Source: Streptomyces rubellomurinus (lineage in GTDB: Bacteria; Actinomycetota; Actinomycetes; Streptomycetales; Streptomycetaceae). From it: a stretch of DNA of 52,440 nt. Both the position numbers and the translations under genes were made by a program. The stretch lies in the NCBI RefSeq assembly GCF_000961885.1, contig NZ_JZKH01000054.1, positions 1 through 52,440 of the forward strand, given 5' to 3'. The notes under the pieces are model-generated. The model did no database searches. It was not told the DNA's origin and saw only the letters and a list, made by a program, of their open reading frames with translations. Positions 31,188 through 39,707 of this stretch are shown piece after piece; within the stretch, counting starts at the first letter, position 1, and the number at the start of each line of letters is the position of its first letter.

Positions 31188-34100
31188 ATGAGCCGGACCG
31201 TGATCGTCCCGCAGACGTCGCCGGTGCTGCGGGACGCCAGCACCCACGTGCTGTTCCACTACGCCAACGGCGAGCTCCTGGTCGAGACGGACGCCGCGAC
31301 GGTCGAGGACGCCCGGGGCGGGGGCGACGGTGGCGGCGACGGCGGGGGTGGGGGCGGTGGACAGGACGGCGAGATCCCGGTGACGACCGGTCTGGCCATC
31401 GGCACGCCCCATCAGCTGGCGGCGGCCCGGTCCGGGCTCGACGCCGTCCCCGGCAACGCGCCGGCCACGGCGTACGTCGAACTGCGCGGTCCGGCCGACG
31501 GCGACATGCTCGCCGCGATCGAGCGGGCCGGCGTCCACCCGCAGCAGTTCGTCCCGGCCGCCAGCTACCTGTGCACCGGCACCGGGGCGGCCCTGCGGGC
31601 CGTCCGCGCGCTGCCGTTCGTCCGCTCGGTGATACCGGTCGGCGCCGACCTGAAGGCGCGCGTCCCCACCAGCGAGGACGCGAACGCGCCGGTCGACGTC
31701 GAGGTGGTCGCCTCGGCGGCCCTGGTCGAGGCGGGTTCCTTCGCCGAGCAGCTCGCGGCCGTCCCCGGGGTCACCGTCGAGGGCCCGGCGGAGGCCGCCG
31801 GGGCGTGGGTCCGGGTACCGGCGAAGGTCACCACCGCCGGTCAGGAGGCGCTGCTGGCGGACCGGCGGATCGTGGCGGTGGAGCCACGCGCCGCGAAGGT
31901 GCCCGAGGACGAGGTCGCCGACCTCGTCCTGGTCGCCGGCCTGGACGCCGCGAACCACCCCGAGGGCTCGTACACGACCTGGCTGGACGACCACGCGGTG
32001 AACGGCACGGGCGTCACCATCGGCATCGTCGACGGCGGCGTGGACGTCTCGCACCCGGCCTTCACCGGCCGGATCACCGACCTCGCCGCCGGGCAGAAGG
32101 CCTGGCACGCCACCTTCGTGGCCGGGCACGCGGCCGGCTCGTACCTGGACTCCAAGGACAAGGACGGCTTCGTCTACGGCCTGGGCGTGGCCCCGTGCGC
32201 CGGGCTGCTCGCGCAGGACATGACGAAGAACGCCGGCACGCTCTGCTCCGAGACGGTGTCCTCATCCAGCCCGGCGGGGGTGGCCGGCTCGATCCAGAAC
32301 AACTCCTGGGGCGCCGGCACCCACGACCCGATGGACTACCTCTCGCTGGAGGCCACCTACGACGGCCTGGTGCGCAACGCCACGGGCGCGGCCGAGGCCG
32401 TCCCGCTCACCATCTGCTTCTCGGTCGGCAACGACGGCACGGCGGGCATCACCAGACCCCACGGCGCCAAGAACCTCATCGTCACCGGCAACTCCGAGAA
32501 CTACCGCCCGGACTTCGGCGGCACCGACGCCGACAACGTCCGCGAGGTCTACAGCGGTGCGCACGCCTCCAGCATCGGCAACTGCGGCGACGGCCGGATC
32601 CGCCCGCACGTGGTGGCACCGGGCGAGTGGACGGCCTCGGCCAACTACGACTCCCACCCGGGGGAGAAGGAGTACGTCGACGACAGGATCACCTGGGGCG
32701 GCGGCTCCTCGGGAGCCAGCCCCAAGACGGCGGGTGCCTGCGCGCTGCTCACCCAGTGGTGGCGCGCCCACGACGGCGGGGCGAGCCCCTCGCCCGCCAT
32801 GCTCCGCGCGCTCGTCGTCAACGGCGCCGAGCCGATCGACTCCGGAGGCACGGTACCCAACACCACCCAGGGCTGGGGCCGGCTCGACCTCGACAACGTC
32901 GTCTCCGACACCGTCCACCGCTGCTACGTCGACCAGACGATCCTGCTCACCTCCCGTGGTGACAGCCGGACCTGGACGATCCGCCCGACCGATCCGACCC
33001 GCCCGCTGCGGGTCACCCTGGCCTGGACCGACCCACCGGGCGCGCCCGGCACCGGCACCGCCACCGCCCCGGCGGTGGTCAACAAGCTCGCGCTGCGGGC
33101 GAGGAGCAAGGGCCTGCTCTACCGCGCGAACCAGTTCGGCTCCGGGTGGTCCGTCCCCGACCAGGGCGAGCAGCACGAGGGCTGGGACAACACCCAGTGC
33201 GTGTTCCTCCGCCCGGAGGACCTGGACGACACCGTCGAGGTGAGCGTCACCGCCCTCGACCTGGCGATGAACTGCCTGACCAACACGGCCGACACGCCCC
33301 AGCAGGACTTCGCGCTGGTGATCCGCGGCGGCTTCCTCGACCAGGGGGCCACCCCCGCCGACGTCTTCCTGGTCATCGACCCGGCCGCCGGATCGGCCTC
33401 CATCGACACCACGAGCAACTGGGCGCCCGGCAGTTCGGACAGCGCCGCGGTCGGCTCCCCGCCGGTCTCGACCCAGACCGCCCGGCCCACAACCGCCGCC
33501 ACGACGACGCCCGGCTCGGACGGCAGTAGCGCCGGATCGAACGGCAGCGGTGCCGGATCGGACGGCAGCGGCACGGATTCGCCGACCACCGACAGCTGGT
33601 GGAACGAGCCCGGCGCGGCCACCGAGACCACCCGGGCCCTGCCGCCCGTGCCGCCCGCCGTCCTCGCCGGCGCGGCCGCGGGGCTGGGGATCGCCAGGGG
33701 CGCGGCGGCCGTCAGCACCCCCGACGCGGCCGCCCGGCCCGTCGACGACCTCGGTGCCGCCCTCGCCCGGATCGACGCGAGCTGGGCCACCCACGACGGC
33801 ACCCGCCGCCGCGCGGCCGTGCTGGTCGTCGGCGACGCGACCCGGGTGTCCCTCGCCGACGTGGCGACGCTGCGCCGGCTCGCCTTCCGGGGTGAGCTGT
33901 GGGTGCTCAGCTCCACCCGGTCCGTCCTCGGCTTCCTGGCCCAGCGGGTGCACCGCCGCACCGGCGTGCACTACCGGCTGAGCCTCGACGCCAACGGGCT
34001 CGCCCAGTCCGTGCGCGACGCGCTCGCCGAGGCCGCCGGGTTCCAGCGCCTGGAGGTCCGGACCAGGGTGCTCCCGCCCGCGACGGACTGCGAGTTCGAC

Positions 34101-36533
34101 GTGCTGCCGGCCGACGAGGCCCTGCTGCTGCGGGTGCAGTCGCCGCAGGCCCATGCCCTCGTGCTGCGGCTGGCCGAGGGGTCGGGCGCGGCGCCGGTGC
34201 AGCTCACCCCCGGCGCGCTGCCCGCGGGCGTCTCGGTGACGGTGAGCGACGGCCTGGTCGAGGTGCGGACACCCGTCCTGCCGGGCAGGGCCGGTCCCTG
34301 GACGCTCTCGGTCACCTTCCCGGCGGGCAGCCCCCCTCCGGTCGTCGACGTCTACGCCCGCAGCCGGTTCGCTCCCGGGGCGACCCGCACGGACACCGGG
34401 GCGGGGCCGCTGGTCGCGGTGCACGGCGGGAGTTCGGGGCGGCTCGGACGGCTCCACTTCGAGCCGCCGCGCGTCGCGGGCGCGACCGGGCAGGTCCGGG
34501 GCCTGGAGACCGACCGAGGCATCGATCTCGTCTCCACCACCAGTCGGCTCGACCAGCGCGGCCCGGTCCAGGAGGCACCCAAGGAGGTCCTGGTCCGATC
34601 GCTCGGCACGGTCGTCCGCACGCAGCAGGTCGGCCGGGGCGCCAGGGTGATCGACCTGATCGGCACGGCCTCCGGGGCCGTCGCGACCGGGCACCGGTTC
34701 TCCCGGAAGGTGCGCACCGGCGTCGTGGAGCTGGAACCGCGCTCGGTCTGGCGCGCCTCGCTGCCGCCCGCTCCGGTGATCACCACGGCCGCCACCGAGG
34801 TCGTCGACGTCGCCCGCGGCGCCGACGGCGTCAGCGCGCTCACGCTCTGCCGCGGCCCCCGGCGGCGGCGGATCGCCGTGCCGGACCCGGCACTGCGCCG
34901 CAGGATCGCCGACCTCGACCTGACGGATCGTCACCTCATCTTCGCCGTGCGCGGATCCGACCTCGTCGCCGTGGTCCGGGGACTGGACGGGATCCGGCCG
35001 GGCTCCGCCGTCGCCCAGCCCCCGGCCGGCGGCGCCCCCGCCGTGGAGGACGTCCGGGTGGCGAGAACCGTCCTGCTCGCGGACGACATCCAGAACGACG
35101 CCCAGGACTTCAGCACCCTGGACGACCGCCCGCCCCAGCTGCGGCACTTCCCCGTGTCACCGCCGCACCGGAGCCCGGTCGTGCTGCGCCCGGTCTGGCA
35201 CGGCCCGGCCCAGGTGCTGCCCGTGCCGGTACCGACGCTCGGCGCGCCCGTCGCCGTCGGCGACTTCGTCCTGTGGCCGGACCAGGCGCACAGCCAGGCC
35301 TACTTCAGCCTCGCCGCCCCCCGACTGCGCACGGTCTCGCTGGTGGTCGACCGGGCCGACGTCCCGGCCGCCGGGGGAACCACCACCAAGATCACCGGCG
35401 GCAATGCCGTGGTCACCGTGAGCGCGTACGCGGACGACGACCCCACCCGACTCCCGGCGCTCCGCGCGGGCTGGGCCACGGCACTGATCGGCGGCGGCTA
35501 CGCCGGCGCGGGCAGCTGGCAGTACGCGCCGCTGAGCCTGCAGGCGCTGGACGGCCTGCTGGACATCCCGGCGACCGACCTGGCCGGCCCGGTCACCGTC
35601 GCGACGGCTCGCGACGCCGGGACGGTCGTGTTCTCCGTGCCGCTCTCCGAGACCGGCGCGCTGGGCTGGTCCTCGCTCCTCAACAGCAGCAGCGGCAGCC
35701 GGATCGTCGGGGCGTGCACCCTCAAGGCCAAGTACGCCGCCAAGCTCGGCGACACCGTCGTCGCCCAGGACAGCACGCTCGCCTGCGCCCTGGGGACACT
35801 GCTGGCCGGCGCCGGCCCCGGCGACGTCACCACCGTCGACCCGCAGGTCACCGTGGTGAGCCAGGTGATCGTCACCCCGAACCAGCTCGTCGACAGCGTC
35901 ACCGTCGACCTGCTGCCCAGCCAGGGCGCCCCACCGGCGTCGCTCACCTTCACCAAGGAGGGCGGGCAGACACCGGTTCCCGTGACGGCCCAGCACATCG
36001 AGACCGTGACGGTCGGCTACGACGCGTCGGTCCGCTTCACCCAGGCCGGCTGGCCGCTGATCCCCCAGAAGGGCACCCTCGACTTCGCGAAGGCGGACTG
36101 GAACCTGTGGATCAAACCCGACTCCTGGCTGGTCGAGTTCAGCCTGCTGGCCCTGTTCCTCGACGCACAGAACCAGGTCCAGGCGGCCCAGGGCCCGACC
36201 GACGTCGTGACGCTGCGGATGGCGTACAACCATCCGGTACTGGCGGGCCCCCTCACGCTCGCCTTCGCGGCACCCGACAACCAGTTGGTCACCGTCCCCT
36301 TCCCGGTGCCGCCCGGTGCGGCCGCACCCCCGACCCTCGAACTCGACGTGCTCGGCACCCGCGGCCCGACCGTGGTGGGGCCCAAGAGCCGGGTCCTCAC
36401 CGCAGAGGAGACCATGATCGTCGTCAAGATCTACGCCAACGGCGCCGTCGACATCACCACCAACAAGGACCACGTCGCCGAGGGCACCCAGCTGGACTAC
36501 GCCCTGAGCATGCTCGCCAACCTGCACGGATAG
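31188..36533 (+). CDS. giant S8 subtilase (KP-43-like) with a large C-terminal region of unknown fold
   Basis: A 1781-residue protein from ATG 31188 (AGGGAGAA upstream). Residues 1-265 are a pro-region with a glycine-rich stretch near 45-62. The subtilase domain has its triad: D282 (GIVDGGVDVSHP), H307 (HATFVAGHAAG), oxyanion N415 (SVGNDG) and S508 (GGSSGASPKTAGA). A jelly-roll follows (LRVTLAWTDPPG, WDNTQCVFLRPEDL, QDFALVI), as in KP-43-type proteases. A Ser/Gly/Thr linker (about 755-805) leads to about 970 residues of mostly beta structure that I cannot assign, including a module shared with the preceding protein. No signal peptide or sorting motif is seen, which is unusual for a subtilase of this kind. 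Confidence 0.88.
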   Translation: MSRTVIVPQTSPVLRDASTHVLFHYANGELLVETDAATVEDARGGGDGGGDGGGGGGGQDGEIPVTTGLAIGTPHQLAAARSGLDAVPGNAPATAYVELRGPADGDMLAAIERAGVHPQQFVPAASYLCTGTGAALRAVRALPFVRSVIPVGADLKARVPTSEDANAPVDVEVVASAALVEAGSFAEQLAAVPGVTVEGPAEAAGAWVRVPAKVTTAGQEALLADRRIVAVEPRAAKVPEDEVADLVLVAGLDAANHPEGSYTTWLDDHAVNGTGVTIGIVDGGVDVSHPAFTGRITDLAAGQKAWHATFVAGHAAGSYLDSKDKDGFVYGLGVAPCAGLLAQDMTKNAGTLCSETVSSSSPAGVAGSIQNNSWGAGTHDPMDYLSLEATYDGLVRNATGAAEAVPLTICFSVGNDGTAGITRPHGAKNLIVTGNSENYRPDFGGTDADNVREVYSGAHASSIGNCGDGRIRPHVVAPGEWTASANYDSHPGEKEYVDDRITWGGGSSGASPKTAGACALLTQWWRAHDGGASPSPAMLRALVVNGAEPIDSGGTVPNTTQGWGRLDLDNVVSDTVHRCYVDQTILLTSRGDSRTWTIRPTDPTRPLRVTLAWTDPPGAPGTGTATAPAVVNKLALRARSKGLLYRANQFGSGWSVPDQGEQHEGWDNTQCVFLRPEDLDDTVEVSVTALDLAMNCLTNTADTPQQDFALVIRGGFLDQGATPADVFLVIDPAAGSASIDTTSNWAPGSSDSAAVGSPPVSTQTARPTTAATTTPGSDGSSAGSNGSGAGSDGSGTDSPTTDSWWNEPGAATETTRALPPVPPAVLAGAAAGLGIARGAAAVSTPDAAARPVDDLGAALARIDASWATHDGTRRRAAVLVVGDATRVSLADVATLRRLAFRGELWVLSSTRSVLGFLAQRVHRRTGVHYRLSLDANGLAQSVRDALAEAAGFQRLEVRTRVLPPATDCEFDVLPADEALLLRVQSPQAHALVLRLAEGSGAAPVQLTPGALPAGVSVTVSDGLVEVRTPVLPGRAGPWTLSVTFPAGSPPPVVDVYARSRFAPGATRTDTGAGPLVAVHGGSSGRLGRLHFEPPRVAGATGQVRGLETDRGIDLVSTTSRLDQRGPVQEAPKEVLVRSLGTVVRTQQVGRGARVIDLIGTASGAVATGHRFSRKVRTGVVELEPRSVWRASLPPAPVITTAATEVVDVARGADGVSALTLCRGPRRRRIAVPDPALRRRIADLDLTDRHLIFAVRGSDLVAVVRGLDGIRPGSAVAQPPAGGAPAVEDVRVARTVLLADDIQNDAQDFSTLDDRPPQLRHFPVSPPHRSPVVLRPVWHGPAQVLPVPVPTLGAPVAVGDFVLWPDQAHSQAYFSLAAPRLRTVSLVVDRADVPAAGGTTTKITGGNAVVTVSAYADDDPTRLPALRAGWATALIGGGYAGAGSWQYAPLSLQALDGLLDIPATDLAGPVTVATARDAGTVVFSVPLSETGALGWSSLLNSSSGSRIVGACTLKAKYAAKLGDTVVAQDSTLACALGTLLAGAGPGDVTTVDPQVTVVSQVIVTPNQLVDSVTVDLLPSQGAPPASLTFTKEGGQTPVPVTAQHIETVTVGYDASVRFTQAGWPLIPQKGTLDFAKADWNLWIKPDSWLVEFSLLALFLDAQNQVQAAQGPTDVVTLRMAYNHPVLAGPLTLAFAAPDNQLVTVPFPVPPGAAAPPTLELDVLGTRGPTVVGPKSRVLTAEETMIVVKIYANGAVDITTNKDHVAEGTQLDYALSMLANLHG

Positions 36534-36536
36534 CCA

Positions 36537-36565
36537 CGGCCCCGCCCCCGGCCACAACGGGGCCG
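36537..36565. terminator. 8-bp hairpin between convergent genes
   Basis: CGGCCCCG (36537-36544) and CGGGGCCG (36558-36565) pair around a 13-base loop, between the subtilase stop and the convergent anchored-protein gene. Confidence 0.55.
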
Positions 36566-36581
36566 CCGGGTCGTGCGTGCG

Positions 36582-37163
36582 TCAGCCGTAGACGCTGCGG
36601 CACAGGCGGGCCTGTTCGGAGCCGGGGGCCCAGCGGGCGGTGCGTTCGGCCTGGTCGCAGACGTTGCCCGGGCCCAGGGACGGCGGTGTCGGGGCGGTGC
36701 CCGGGGGCGCGGCGGCGTGGGGGGAGGCGGTGGCGCGCACGGGGTGGCTCGGCTTCGGGCGGGGGGCGCTCGTGGGGTGCTGTGCGTCGGCGGCCGAGGG
36801 TTCGGGCTCGACGGTCGTGCCCAGGCCGGCCTCCGGGGTGGGCGCCGGCAGCGGGGAGGGCGCGGGCGGGCCGGGCGGCGGCCCGGCCGAAGGGGTGGCC
36901 GGGCCGGAGGGCAGGGCCACCAGCCGGGGGTCGTCGCCCGCGCCCGGCCCGCCGCAGGTCGCCAGGACGGCCGCCAGCACCGCGCCCGTGCCGACCGCCG
37001 CCAGCACCCAGGCCGTCCGGGCCCGGGGCGAGCGACGCGGCCCGGGCGAGGGCGCCGGGGCGGCGGGCGGCGCGCCCGGCGGGGGCGGGGCGGGCACCGG
37101 GGGCGGCTGCCAGGCGTTCGGCGGCCACTGCCACGGCTGCGCCTCGGAGGGCCGCCCGGTCAC
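36582..37163 (-). CDS. proline-rich single-pass membrane protein
   Basis: A protein of about 193 residues from GTG 37163 (GAGGACC upstream). The N-terminal 45 residues are rich in Pro, Trp and Gln. One membrane helix follows (TAWVLAAVGTGAVLAAVLATCGG, about 50-72), then a long extracellular Pro/Ser/Ala linker and a compact C-terminal 27-residue motif NVCDQAERTARW...SEQARLCRSVYG with two cysteines. That C-terminal motif recurs, from memory, on other anchored streptomycete proteins. Function unknown; a wall-spanning stalk is inferred from the layout. Confidence 0.65.
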   Translation of the reverse strand: MTGRPSEAQPWQWPPNAWQPPPVPAPPPPGAPPAAPAPSPGPRRSPRARTAWVLAAVGTGAVLAAVLATCGGPGAGDDPRLVALPSGPATPSAGPPPGPPAPSPLPAPTPEAGLGTTVEPEPSAADAQHPTSAPRPKPSHPVRATASPHAAAPPGTAPTPPSLGPGNVCDQAERTARWAPGSEQARLCRSVYG

Positions 37164-37310
37164 GTCCTGGTCCTCGTCATGTCCTCGTCCTCCAGCCGCC
37201 GAGCCCCCGCCGTACCTTTCCGTGCTCAACGAGCGCGCGGACGCGGGGACATGACCCGGAAGAGGGGTCTGGACGGGCGCGGGTTGCCGCCGGACCACAT
37301 GCTGGGGGGC

Positions 37311-37541
37311 ATGGGAAACGACAGCACGTCCGCGCACCTGGTTGAGGTGGCCGAATTCGGCACCGACAGCCGCTACCGGCTGGTCCACTTCGAAGGGCAG
37401 GGCTGGGAGCCGCTGGGCCCCGAGGAGTTCGAGCCCCGCTGCCACCAGCTCTTCCCCGACCTCGACCCGCACGACCCGGTCCGGGTCCACTGGGCCGACC
37501 ACCCCTGGGAGTGGCCCACCTGGCACCCCGGCGAGGCCTGA
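37311..37541 (+). CDS. small acidic hypothetical protein
   Basis: A 76-residue acidic protein with many Trp, His and Pro residues (GWEPLGPEEFEPRCHQLFPDLDPHDPVRVHW, then HPWEWPTWHPGE). I prefer ATG 37311 with GGGGGG five bases before it; ATG 37299 is the alternative. No membrane segment or known motif. It may belong to the transcript of the following genes, 24 bases away. Confidence 0.6.
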   Translation: MGNDSTSAHLVEVAEFGTDSRYRLVHFEGQGWEPLGPEEFEPRCHQLFPDLDPHDPVRVHWADHPWEWPTWHPGEA

Positions 37542-37565
37542 CCCGCCGTTCGTTACGCTGTCCGG

Positions 37566-38132
37566 GTGAGTGTGGATCACTTCTGGCGCCGCCTGCCCGG
37601 GCGGGCGGTGGACGGCTGCTCGCCGCAGGAGCTCGGCGAGCTGGTGCCCCGGCACCGCGACGTCCGGTACGACCGGCTGGCCGCCGCCGGGCTCGCCCTC
37701 GGCGTGCGCCGCACCGCCCTGCTGATGGAGCTCGCGCTCACCGAGAACGGGTTGCACCCGGACCCGGCCGCCCGGCTGCCCGTCTACGGCGGCCCGCCCG
37801 GCCCGCCCGGTCCGCCCGGCCCGGACGGCCCGGACGGCGCCGCGGCGGGCGTGCCGCTGGTCCTGCGGCCCGAACAGGTCGCGGCCGCGGCCGCGTTCCT
37901 GCGCGGCTCCGCGCTCGGTGAACTCGTCCGTCAGCAGGCCGCCGTGCTCGCCCGCACCGTCGCCACCCAGGGCTTCCCCACGCCGTGGTCCGAGGCGTGG
38001 GCCGCCCGCATCGTCGCCGACCTGCGCGACCTGCGGGACTTCTTCGCCGACGCGGCCGCGGCGGGCGACGCCGTACTCGTCGGCGACGCCGAACGGGCCG
38101 TCCAGGGCAACAGCGGGGGAGCACGATCATGA
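37566..38132 (+). CDS. hypothetical protein with a collagen-like Gly-Pro-Pro stretch
   Basis: A 188-residue protein from GTG 37566. Helical ends flank a low-complexity centre, GGPPGPPGPPGPDGPDG (about 77-93), which reads as four or five Gly-X-Y triplets. The N-terminal half (FWRRLPGRAVDGCSPQELGELVPRHRDVRYDRLAAAG) and the C-terminal half (VRQQAAVLARTVATQGFPTPWSEAW) look globular. I do not recognise the family. The triplet run is too short for a stable collagen helix and may be a linker. Its stop overlaps the methyltransferase start (ATGA). Confidence 0.65.
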   Translation: MSVDHFWRRLPGRAVDGCSPQELGELVPRHRDVRYDRLAAAGLALGVRRTALLMELALTENGLHPDPAARLPVYGGPPGPPGPPGPDGPDGAAAGVPLVLRPEQVAAAAAFLRGSALGELVRQQAAVLARTVATQGFPTPWSEAWAARIVADLRDLRDFFADAAAAGDAVLVGDAERAVQGNSGGARS

Positions 38133-38734
38133 ACCGGCCTGCGGGCACGACCGGTTACGGCCCGGCGGCCGCGCGGCTCGCCGAACAGTACGAGGCCGTC
38201 GACTTCGCCGACGTCCACCGCGAGCTGCGGCCGCACTACCCGGCGCCGCCCGCCGCCGTCCTCGACGTCGGCGCCGGCACCGGGCGCGACGCCGCCGCGC
38301 TCGCCCGCCTCGGGCACCGGGTGACCGCCGCCGAACCGACCCCCGAACTCCGCGCCATCGGCGAACGGTTGCACGCCGGCGCCGGCATCCGCTGGGTCCC
38401 GGACGCGCTGCCCGAGCTGCCGCTGCTCCGCGCCGAGACCGCACGCTACGACCTCGTCCTGCTCACCGCCGTCTGGATGCACCTCGCCCCCGAGGAACGC
38501 CCGGCCGCGATGGACGCGCTCGCCGCCCTGCTCGCCCCCGGCGGCCGGCTCTCCCTCACGCTGCGCCACGGGCCCGTCCCCGCCGACCGCCGGATGTACG
38601 ACGCCGGCGCCGAGGAGGCCGTCGACCTCGCCGCCGCCCGCGGCCTGCGGCTGCGCCACCGCGCCGAACGGGCCGACCTGCACGGGCGGACGGACGTGCA
38701 CTGGTCGCTGCTGCTCCTCGAACGGGCCGGGTAG
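38129..38734 (+). CDS. SAM-dependent methyltransferase
   Basis: A 201-residue class I methyltransferase. Motif I is AVLDVGAGTGRDAAALARLGHRV (about 46-68), followed by the acidic residue at AAEPTPEL, and motif IV is YDLVLLTAVWMHL (Methyltransf_11/25 type). Its ATG at 38129 overlaps the preceding stop, so it is coupled to the hypothetical protein gene; the two may act together. The methyl acceptor is unknown. Confidence 0.88.
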   Translation: MNRPAGTTGYGPAAARLAEQYEAVDFADVHRELRPHYPAPPAAVLDVGAGTGRDAAALARLGHRVTAAEPTPELRAIGERLHAGAGIRWVPDALPELPLLRAETARYDLVLLTAVWMHLAPEERPAAMDALAALLAPGGRLSLTLRHGPVPADRRMYDAGAEEAVDLAAARGLRLRHRAERADLHGRTDVHWSLLLLERAG

Positions 38735-38818
38735 CGGCAGGGGGACGGAACCGGGCGGCGGTCCGGCCGCGTCGCTCCGGGAACGACCCCCACCGCCCCA
38801 CCTGCAGCAAGGACCCGC

Positions 38819-39439
38819 ATGAGCGACACCGCCACCCGCTACCTCTACCTGGCCCGGCACGGCGAGGCGACCCCGGACGGCGAACTCACCGACATCGGGC
38901 GCCGGCAGGCCGTCCTGCTCGGACGCCGCCTCGCCGAGCGGCCGATCACCGCCGTCCACCACGGGCCGCTGCCGCGCGCCGCGGAAACCGCCCGGCTCGT
39001 CGCCGAACAGCTCGGCGGCGTCCGGGCGGCGGCCTGCGCCGAGGCCGGCGACTACGTCCCGCACGTACCCGAGCGGGGCGAACTTCCGGACGACAGCGCG
39101 GAGTTCCTGCTCGACTTCCTGTCCAGCACCTCGGCGGAGGAACGCGACCAGGGCCGGGAGCTCGCCCGGCAGGCCGTCGAGCGGTTCACCGGGCCGGTGG
39201 CGGGCGGCGCGGAACGGCACGAACTGGTCGTCACCCACGCCTTCCTGATCGGCTGGCTGGTCCGGCAGGCCATGGACGCCCCGGCGTGGCGCTGGCTCGG
39301 CCTCAACCCGGGCAACACCGCGCTCACCGTGCTGCGCTACGCGCCCGGCCGGCCGCCGTCCGTGCTGCTCTACAACGACCTGCGCCATCTGCCCGAGGAG
39401 CTGTGCTGGACCGGGTTCCCGCCCGCGCTCAAGGTCTGA
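38819..39439 (+). CDS. histidine phosphatase family protein
   Basis: A 206-residue phosphoglycerate-mutase-like phosphatase. The catalytic RHGE is in LYLARHGEATPDGELTDIGRRQA (about 10-32), with the second arginine in HHGPLPRAAETARL, and the late histidine in LVVTHAFLIGWLV. These are the core residues of the branch 1 fold. ATG 38819 has AAGGACC upstream. Most small members of this kind dephosphorylate sugars or nucleotides; the substrate is unknown. Confidence 0.9.
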   Translation: MSDTATRYLYLARHGEATPDGELTDIGRRQAVLLGRRLAERPITAVHHGPLPRAAETARLVAEQLGGVRAAACAEAGDYVPHVPERGELPDDSAEFLLDFLSSTSAEERDQGRELARQAVERFTGPVAGGAERHELVVTHAFLIGWLVRQAMDAPAWRWLGLNPGNTALTVLRYAPGRPPSVLLYNDLRHLPEELCWTGFPPALKV

Positions 39440-39576
39440 CGGCGCCGAACTCCTCCGCTGGGCGGTGTTGTTGATCCGGCGACAGGAATATGTCGACCGG
39501 TCTATGGTTTCCCGCATGGGATCCAAGGGGGCGGATACCCGGGCCCGGCCGCCCTGCGGCTGATCGGCGCGCCCTG

Positions 39577-39619
39577 GCCGCCCCCGCTCCCGGTCCCCGA
39601 GGCCCGGGGCGGGGGCGGC
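39577..39619. terminator. GC-rich hairpin in the 268-bp gap after the phosphatase gene
   Basis: GCCGCCCCCGC (39577-39587) and GCGGGGGCGGC (39609-39619) pair around a 21-base loop. The gap 39440-39707 also holds CGACA/TGTCG flanking GGAATA (near 39480-39495). I see no gene in it. Confidence 0.55.
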
Positions 39620-39707
39620 TCTTCCGCATGCCCGTCAGCAGCCGGTAACCTCCGCGCGCCAGACCAGAGTTGTCGCAGACCGGTATCCAGATTACGGAGT
39701 GTCCGTC

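Noticed and set aside
39429..39629. A minus-strand 66-codon frame after the phosphatase gene
   Set aside because: It is Arg/Pro/Gly-rich, crosses the hairpin at 39577-39619, has no ribosome binding site and looks like GC-driven chance.
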